Assembly: GCA_040756995.1 (NCBI GenBank)
Contig: JBFLYK010000019.1
Span: 1-64,000, forward strand
Source: BP-133 sp040756995
GTDB taxonomy: Bacteria > Actinomycetota > Acidimicrobiia > IMCC26256 > BP-133
Direction of reading: 5' to 3'
DNA: 64,000 nt
The position numbers were made by a program, and so were the translations under genes. Position 1 is the stretch's first letter; every line of letters begins with the position of its first letter. Shown here in pieces: positions 60,421 to 64,000 of this stretch. The notes beneath the pieces are model-generated. The model saw only the letters and a list, made by a program, of their open reading frames with translations. It was not told the DNA's origin and ran no database searches.

Positions 60421-61378
60421 GGTGCTGCAGCCGGGCCTGTCGACCACCGTCCAGGACCAGGGCCGGATCGGGTACTACGACGTCGGCATCCCGCCGTCCG
60501 GCGCGCTCGACCAGTACTCCCTCCTCGCCGCCAACCTGCTCGTCGGCAACGCCGAGGACGCCGCGGCCCTGGAATGCGTGTACATGGGTCCGCAACTGCG
60601 CTTCACGGCGCCCAGCGTGGTGGCCGTGACGGGAGCCGAGATGGTGCCCCGGATCAATGGCGAAGACCGGCCGCAGTGGGAGGCGTTCCCCGTGGCCGAG
60701 GGCGACGTCCTCGACTTCGGCTACATGACGGCCGGCGCCCGGGCCTACATCTCCGTCGCCGGAGGCATCGACGTCGAGCCGGTGCTCGGTAGCCGGTCAA
60801 CCTACGCCCTCGGTGCCATGGGCGGCTACCAGGGCCGGCCGCTGCAGAAGGGCGACGCGCTTCCGATGCCGGACGACGCCAAGGGCGTACTGGGTCGATC
60901 CGTTCCCGCCCACCTGCGTCCGACCGTCGGCCCGGAGGCCGAGATCCGGGTCGTGATGGGTCTGTACGACCACCGCCTGACCGCCGAGGGCCGGCGAACG
61001 TTCCTGGAGACCGAGTGGACCCTCACGCCGGTGGCCGACCGCATCGGGTTCCGCTACAACGGCGCCGAGCTGGAGTTCGTCGAACGGGTGCCGCCCTTCG
61101 GCGCCGGCAGCGACCCGTCGAACATCGTCGACGCGCCCTATCCGATCGGTTCGATCCAGATCCCCGGCGGCGTGGAGCCGATCGTCCTCCACCGCGACGC
61201 CGTCTCGGGCGGCGGCTACGCCATGGTGGCCACCGTGATCAGCAGCGACATGGACGTCGTGGCGCAGTCGGCACCGAAGTCCCGGACCCGTTTCGTGGAA
61301 GTGGACCTCGACGGGGCGCTCGCCGCCCGCCGTACCTACCGGGAACGCTCGGCTCAACTGCGCGACGCGCTGCAGTGA
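60410..61378 (+). CDS. pxpC: 5-oxoprolinase subunit C-like protein (KipA family)
   Basis: 322 aa. The family start PIEVLQPGLSTTVQDQGRIGYYDVGIPPSGALD is seen as VLQPGLSTTVQDQGR and GIPPSGALDQYS. AYISVAGGIDVEPVLGSRSTY and IQIPGGVEPIVLHRDA follow. It works with PxpB to phosphorylate the lactam carbonyl in the known system. Last gene of the plus-strand operon, ending 16 bases before a convergent gene. Confidence 0.92.
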   Translation: MPIEVLQPGLSTTVQDQGRIGYYDVGIPPSGALDQYSLLAANLLVGNAEDAAALECVYMGPQLRFTAPSVVAVTGAEMVPRINGEDRPQWEAFPVAEGDVLDFGYMTAGARAYISVAGGIDVEPVLGSRSTYALGAMGGYQGRPLQKGDALPMPDDAKGVLGRSVPAHLRPTVGPEAEIRVVMGLYDHRLTAEGRRTFLETEWTLTPVADRIGFRYNGAELEFVERVPPFGAGSDPSNIVDAPYPIGSIQIPGGVEPIVLHRDAVSGGGYAMVATVISSDMDVVAQSAPKSRTRFVEVDLDGALAARRTYRERSAQLRDALQ

Positions 61379-61394
61379 CAGTCCGGCGACGCTC

Positions 61395-62195
61395 CTAATC
61401 GTCGTTGGCGTCGCCGGCGCGGCCGTGCTTCCAGTAGCCGCGGATCCAGGTGTCGGACCGCGCCAGGCCCCGCGTCTCGAAGAGGTGCTTGCGGATGCGC
61501 TGCATGGCGGCCGCCTCGCCGGCCGCCCACACCCTTGTGCCGGCGGGGAGCTCGGCGCCCGTCACCGCCGCCACGACTGCCTCGCCGGGGGGAGCGCCTT
61601 CCGCCAGGTCGTGCCATTCCACTTCGGCGGTGCGGTGCTTCGGCAGCTCGAGCCGGGCCTGCGGGCTCGCCACCTCGATCATCACCCGGACGGGCTTGTC
61701 CGGCGGCAGAACCTCGAGCAGTTGCCCGATGGCCGGAATGGCCGACTCATCGCCCGCCAGGAGGAATCCCCGGGCCTCCGGATCGACCGGATACCCCCGT
61801 CCCGGTCCGGAGACCGCCGCTTCGGCGCCCGCCTGTGCCTCGAGGGCCCAGGCGGAGACGGCGCCCCCTTCGTGGACCACGATCTCGACGTCCATCCGGT
61901 GGTTCACCGGGTCGACCCGGAGGGGGGTGAGCGTCCGGATCACCGGCCGGCTCCCGTCCGGCAACAGGAATTCGTTCCCCTTCCAGGCCGGCATGACGAG
62001 CTCGCCGGCCCCGGCCGACGGAACGAGGAGCCGCACGCTGGCCGCCGGCTGCTCGACCACCAGCCCCTCGAGCTCCGGCCCTGCAACGGTGACCCTCACC
62101 ATCCGCGGCGTGAGCGGCGTGACCCCGGCAACGGTCACCCGCCGAAACGCCGGCGGCTCACGCCTGGTCCGAATCGCCGACCGAGTGTCGCTCAT
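61395..62195 (-). CDS. Siderophore-interacting / flavin reductase-family protein
   Basis: 266 aa. An FAD-binding 9 domain with the RTLTPLR motif (RxxT/S flavin-binding pattern) is followed by a SIP domain with LAGDESAIPAIGQLLE and VWAAGEAAAMQRIRKHL. Family members reduce ferric siderophores with NAD(P)H. In this setting it could instead feed electrons to the Rieske protein and monooxygenase, but that is a guess. The ATG at 62195 is preferred. A GTG two codons upstream is possible. Confidence 0.87.
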   Translation of the reverse strand: MSDTRSAIRTRREPPAFRRVTVAGVTPLTPRMVRVTVAGPELEGLVVEQPAASVRLLVPSAGAGELVMPAWKGNEFLLPDGSRPVIRTLTPLRVDPVNHRMDVEIVVHEGGAVSAWALEAQAGAEAAVSGPGRGYPVDPEARGFLLAGDESAIPAIGQLLEVLPPDKPVRVMIEVASPQARLELPKHRTAEVEWHDLAEGAPPGEAVVAAVTGAELPAGTRVWAAGEAAAMQRIRKHLFETRGLARSDTWIRGYWKHGRAGDANDD

Positions 62196-62229
62196 GGGCA
62201 CAGCTTCTCACCCGGGCGGTCGGGCCGGC

Positions 62230-62604
62230 TCAGCCGGGGATCTCGTAGTGCCAGACCTTAGCGATGATCTTCCAGCCGGCGGCCGTCTTGACGAACGTCA
62301 AGTCGTCGGTGAAGCGCTTCGGGAGGTAGGCGCACTCGACCCGGGCGTGGGCGGTGGTGGGGCTGGGCACGGCCAGTTCGAGGATCCGGTCGAAGCGCTC
62401 GTCCTGGCGGCTGGCCGGGGACGGGCGGTTCTTCACCACCTCGAGATAGGCCGGCAGGTCGAGTTCGACCAGCTCGGGATCCGTCGGGCAGTACAGCCGC
62501 ACCCGCTCGTGGTAGATGCGGCTCAGCTTCTCGGTGTCGCCCTCGTAGAGCCCGTCGAAGTAGTCCCGCAGCACGTCGACCAGCGCGGCGATGGGTTCGT
62601 CCAT
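62230..62604 (-). CDS. NTF2-like protein (SnoaL/lumazine-binding-like)
   Basis: 124 aa cone-shaped NTF2 fold: VLRDYFDGLYEGDTEKLSRIYHERVRLY near the start and KIIAKVWHYEI at the end, with FVKTAAGWKI between. Members include isomerases and many of unknown function. The start lies eight bases after the pxpA paralogue stop, so they form one operon. Confidence 0.8.
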   Translation of the reverse strand: MDEPIAALVDVLRDYFDGLYEGDTEKLSRIYHERVRLYCPTDPELVELDLPAYLEVVKNRPSPASRQDERFDRILELAVPSPTTAHARVECAYLPKRFTDDLTFVKTAAGWKIIAKVWHYEIPG

Positions 62605-62612
62605 GCGTGTTC

Positions 62613-63344
62613 TCAGTCCTCCAGCCAGGGCTTGAGGGCTTGATGGACGGCCCGGGCCAGCTCGACCGCTCCCGGGGTGTCGGAGTGGACGCAGACGCAG
62701 TCGGCTCGCATGGGGATGTCATTGCCGTTGACCGACTTCGCCTTGCCTTCGGTGAGAACGCGGACCGCTCCGGCCGCCGCCTTCTCGGGGTCGTAGGCGA
62801 CGTGCTCCCGGGTGATGATGAGCCCGCCCTGGTCGGTGTAGTCGAGGTCGGTGTAGTACTCGGCCAGGAACGGGATCCCCCGCTTCGTGTACACCTCCTC
62901 GTGGACGGTGTTGGCCATGCCCATGAGCGGTACGCCGCCAAAGGCCTCGGCGGCATCGGCGATGGCGTTGGCCACGGTCTCGTCGCGGGCCGCCACGCCG
63001 TAGAGAGCGCCGTGCGGCTTGATGTGGTTCAGTTCCATCCCGTTGACCTCGAGGAAGCCCTTGAGCGCTCCGACCTGGTAGATGATGCAGGCCGTGAGCT
63101 CCTCGGGGTCCATCTTCATCTCCCGCCGGCCGAAGCCCTGCAGATCGGGATATGAAGGGTGGGCACCGACCTTGACACCGTGCCGCTTGGCCGACAGCAC
63201 CGTCTTCTTCATGACCATGGGGTCGGAGGCGTGGAATCCGCAGGCCACGTTGGCCAGCGTGATGTAGGGCATGATCTCGTCGTCGTCGCCGCAGTGGTAG
63301 AGGCCGAACGCCTCACCCATGTCGCAGTTGATGGCCACCCGCAT
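62613..63344 (-). CDS. pxpA: Second LamB/YcsF (PxpA-like) protein
   Basis: 243 aa, very similar along its whole length to the copy at 57.1 kb (shared INCDMGEAFGLY, NVACGFHASDP, QGFGRREMKMDP, KPHGALYGVAARDE). It shares its operon with a Rieske protein, an NTF2-like protein and a flavin/siderophore reductase-like protein, but has no own pxpB/C. A GAGGAGG stands before the ATG. Probably a recent duplication whose product could swap into the same PxpBC complex. Confidence 0.92.
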   Translation of the reverse strand: MRVAINCDMGEAFGLYHCGDDDEIMPYITLANVACGFHASDPMVMKKTVLSAKRHGVKVGAHPSYPDLQGFGRREMKMDPEELTACIIYQVGALKGFLEVNGMELNHIKPHGALYGVAARDETVANAIADAAEAFGGVPLMGMANTVHEEVYTKRGIPFLAEYYTDLDYTDQGGLIITREHVAYDPEKAAAGAVRVLTEGKAKSVNGNDIPMRADCVCVHSDTPGAVELARAVHQALKPWLED

Positions 63345-63373
63345 GTCGTTCCTCCTCGGTCGTCCGGCATCGG

Positions 63374-63709
63374 TCAGGAGTGGGCGTACTTCGGCGTGTC
63401 GCCGTGGGGATCGACGTAAACGTCGTCCCCGTCGACTTTGACGGGATAGCTGGCGATCGTGGGGTGCCGGGGATTGATTCCCTGACACGTCTGCACGTCG
63501 AACTCCCAGAGGTGCACCGGGCAGGTCAGGGTCGTGCCGTCGAGCAGACCTTCGGTCAGATCGCCCTGCTGGTGGGGACACTCGACCTGGGTGGCCCGCA
63601 CCTCCCCGCCCGGCAGGTGGACCAGGAGGATCCGCCGCCCGTCGACGTCGACGGGCAGCATGTCGCCCTCCCACAGGTCGTCGAGAGTGCAGACCTTCAC
63701 GAACCCCAT
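63374..63709 (-). CDS. Rieske ferredoxin (monooxygenase component-type)
   Basis: 111 aa. The Rieske [2Fe-2S] ligands are Cys44, His46, Cys63 and His66 (CPH and CPVH), with no membrane anchor, as in TmoC-type ferredoxins. It follows the partial diiron monooxygenase gene by nine bases, the usual company of soluble toluene/alkene monooxygenases. It would carry electrons to the hydroxylase. Confidence 0.9.
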   Translation of the reverse strand: MGFVKVCTLDDLWEGDMLPVDVDGRRILLVHLPGGEVRATQVECPHQQGDLTEGLLDGTTLTCPVHLWEFDVQTCQGINPRHPTIASYPVKVDGDDVYVDPHGDTPKYAHS

Positions 63710-63718
63710 CGCCCGGCG

Positions 63719-64000
63719 TTACTCCTTGAACCCGAGCTGGGAGCGGAACGCCCGCATCCGCTCGAGCGCCGTGGCGGTGCCCTCGGGGTTCTCGGGCAGC
63801 TCGGCGCAGAACGTGCTGACGGCCGTCTCGCCGAGCGGTACCCACGTCGCCAGCCAGCCCTCGAGGATCTCCTGATTGCCCGCCAGGAGCATCATCTCGA
63901 CGAGCGCCGCAGTCCAGCGCCGGGACCGTTCGCTGTCCCGGAGCGCGGCGTCGTTGAGCAGCGCGAGGAGCGTGTCGCCGTTGCGCCGGGCGCTGACGGC
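63719..64000 (-). CDS. C-terminus of a soluble diiron monooxygenase beta-type subunit (partial)
   Basis: Only the last 93 codons are inside the window (N-terminus beyond 64000). The segment RWTAALVEMMLLAGNQEILEGW followed by VPLGETAVSTF resembles the end of hydroxylase beta subunits of toluene, propane and alkene monooxygenases. The adjacent Rieske gene supports this. No active-site residues are visible in the part seen, so the assignment is moderate. Confidence 0.65.
   Translation of the reverse strand, partial: AVSARRNGDTLLALLNDAALRDSERSRRWTAALVEMMLLAGNQEILEGWLATWVPLGETAVSTFCAELPENPEGTATALERMRAFRSQLGFKE

Overview
The window is a dense, very GC-rich bacterial chromosome segment with many GTG starts, ATGA/GTGA gene overlaps, mycobacterium-like -10 elements (TANNNT), actinobacterial-type LexA boxes (GAAC-N4-GTTC), an Rpf-like factor, an LPXTG protein and a B12-dependent ribonucleotide reductase. 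This points to an actinobacterium. Gene content such as a SpoVS protein and NrdJ as the only reductase seen here would fit the Acidimicrobiia, but the class is an inference. I see no rRNA, tRNA, CRISPR array, transposase or prophage.

Layout. 1-8.2 kb: the infB-ylxP-rbfA-nrnA-truB-ribF-rpsO translation/RNA-maturation block, interrupted after infB by two minus-strand genes (a lipoprotein multicopper oxidase and a patatin-like lipase). 8.3-12.9 kb: pnp, an M16 peptidase and dapB. 12.9-16.3 kb: an ATP-dependent DNA ligase, two TetR regulators and a ferritin-like diiron protein. 16.4-24 kb: RNase J, FtsK, an LPXTG surface protein and two small minus-strand genes. 24-34 kb: rimO-pgsA-cinA-thpR, recA, spoVS, miaB-miaA-dapF-hflX. 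34-39.4 kb: two small genes, dapC-dapD-dapE, and the divergent lexA/nrdR pair. 39.6-45 kb: nrdJ, interrupted by two inteins. 45-51 kb: small and secreted proteins, a sigma factor with a predicted membrane-anchored tail, a methyltransferase, an Rpf-like muralytic enzyme and an M23 peptidase. 51-64 kb: an accessory catabolic region with a PucR regulator, a class III aminotransferase, a two-subunit molybdenum hydroxylase, and pxpA / biotin carrier / biotin carboxylase / pxpB / pxpC. Facing it is a minus-strand set with a second pxpA, an NTF2-like protein, a flavin reductase-like protein, a Rieske ferredoxin and the end of a diiron monooxygenase subunit.

How the parts fit. Lysine/DAP synthesis by the succinylase route is spread over four sites (dapB, dapF, dapC-D-E). 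The DNA-damage and dNTP genes are joined by visible control sites: a perfect LexA box before recA, two LexA-like palindromes in the lexA/nrdR gap, and a tandem pair of NrdR-box-like palindromes 32 bp apart at the nrdJ promoter. The most interesting parts are the two nrdJ inteins, one with an apparently intact homing-endonuclease active site and one whose catalytic acids are gone, and the 51-64 kb region. That region reads as a possible pathway that oxidises an N-heterocycle to a lactam, opens it with a biotin- and ATP-dependent oxoprolinase-like complex, and transaminates the resulting amino acid.
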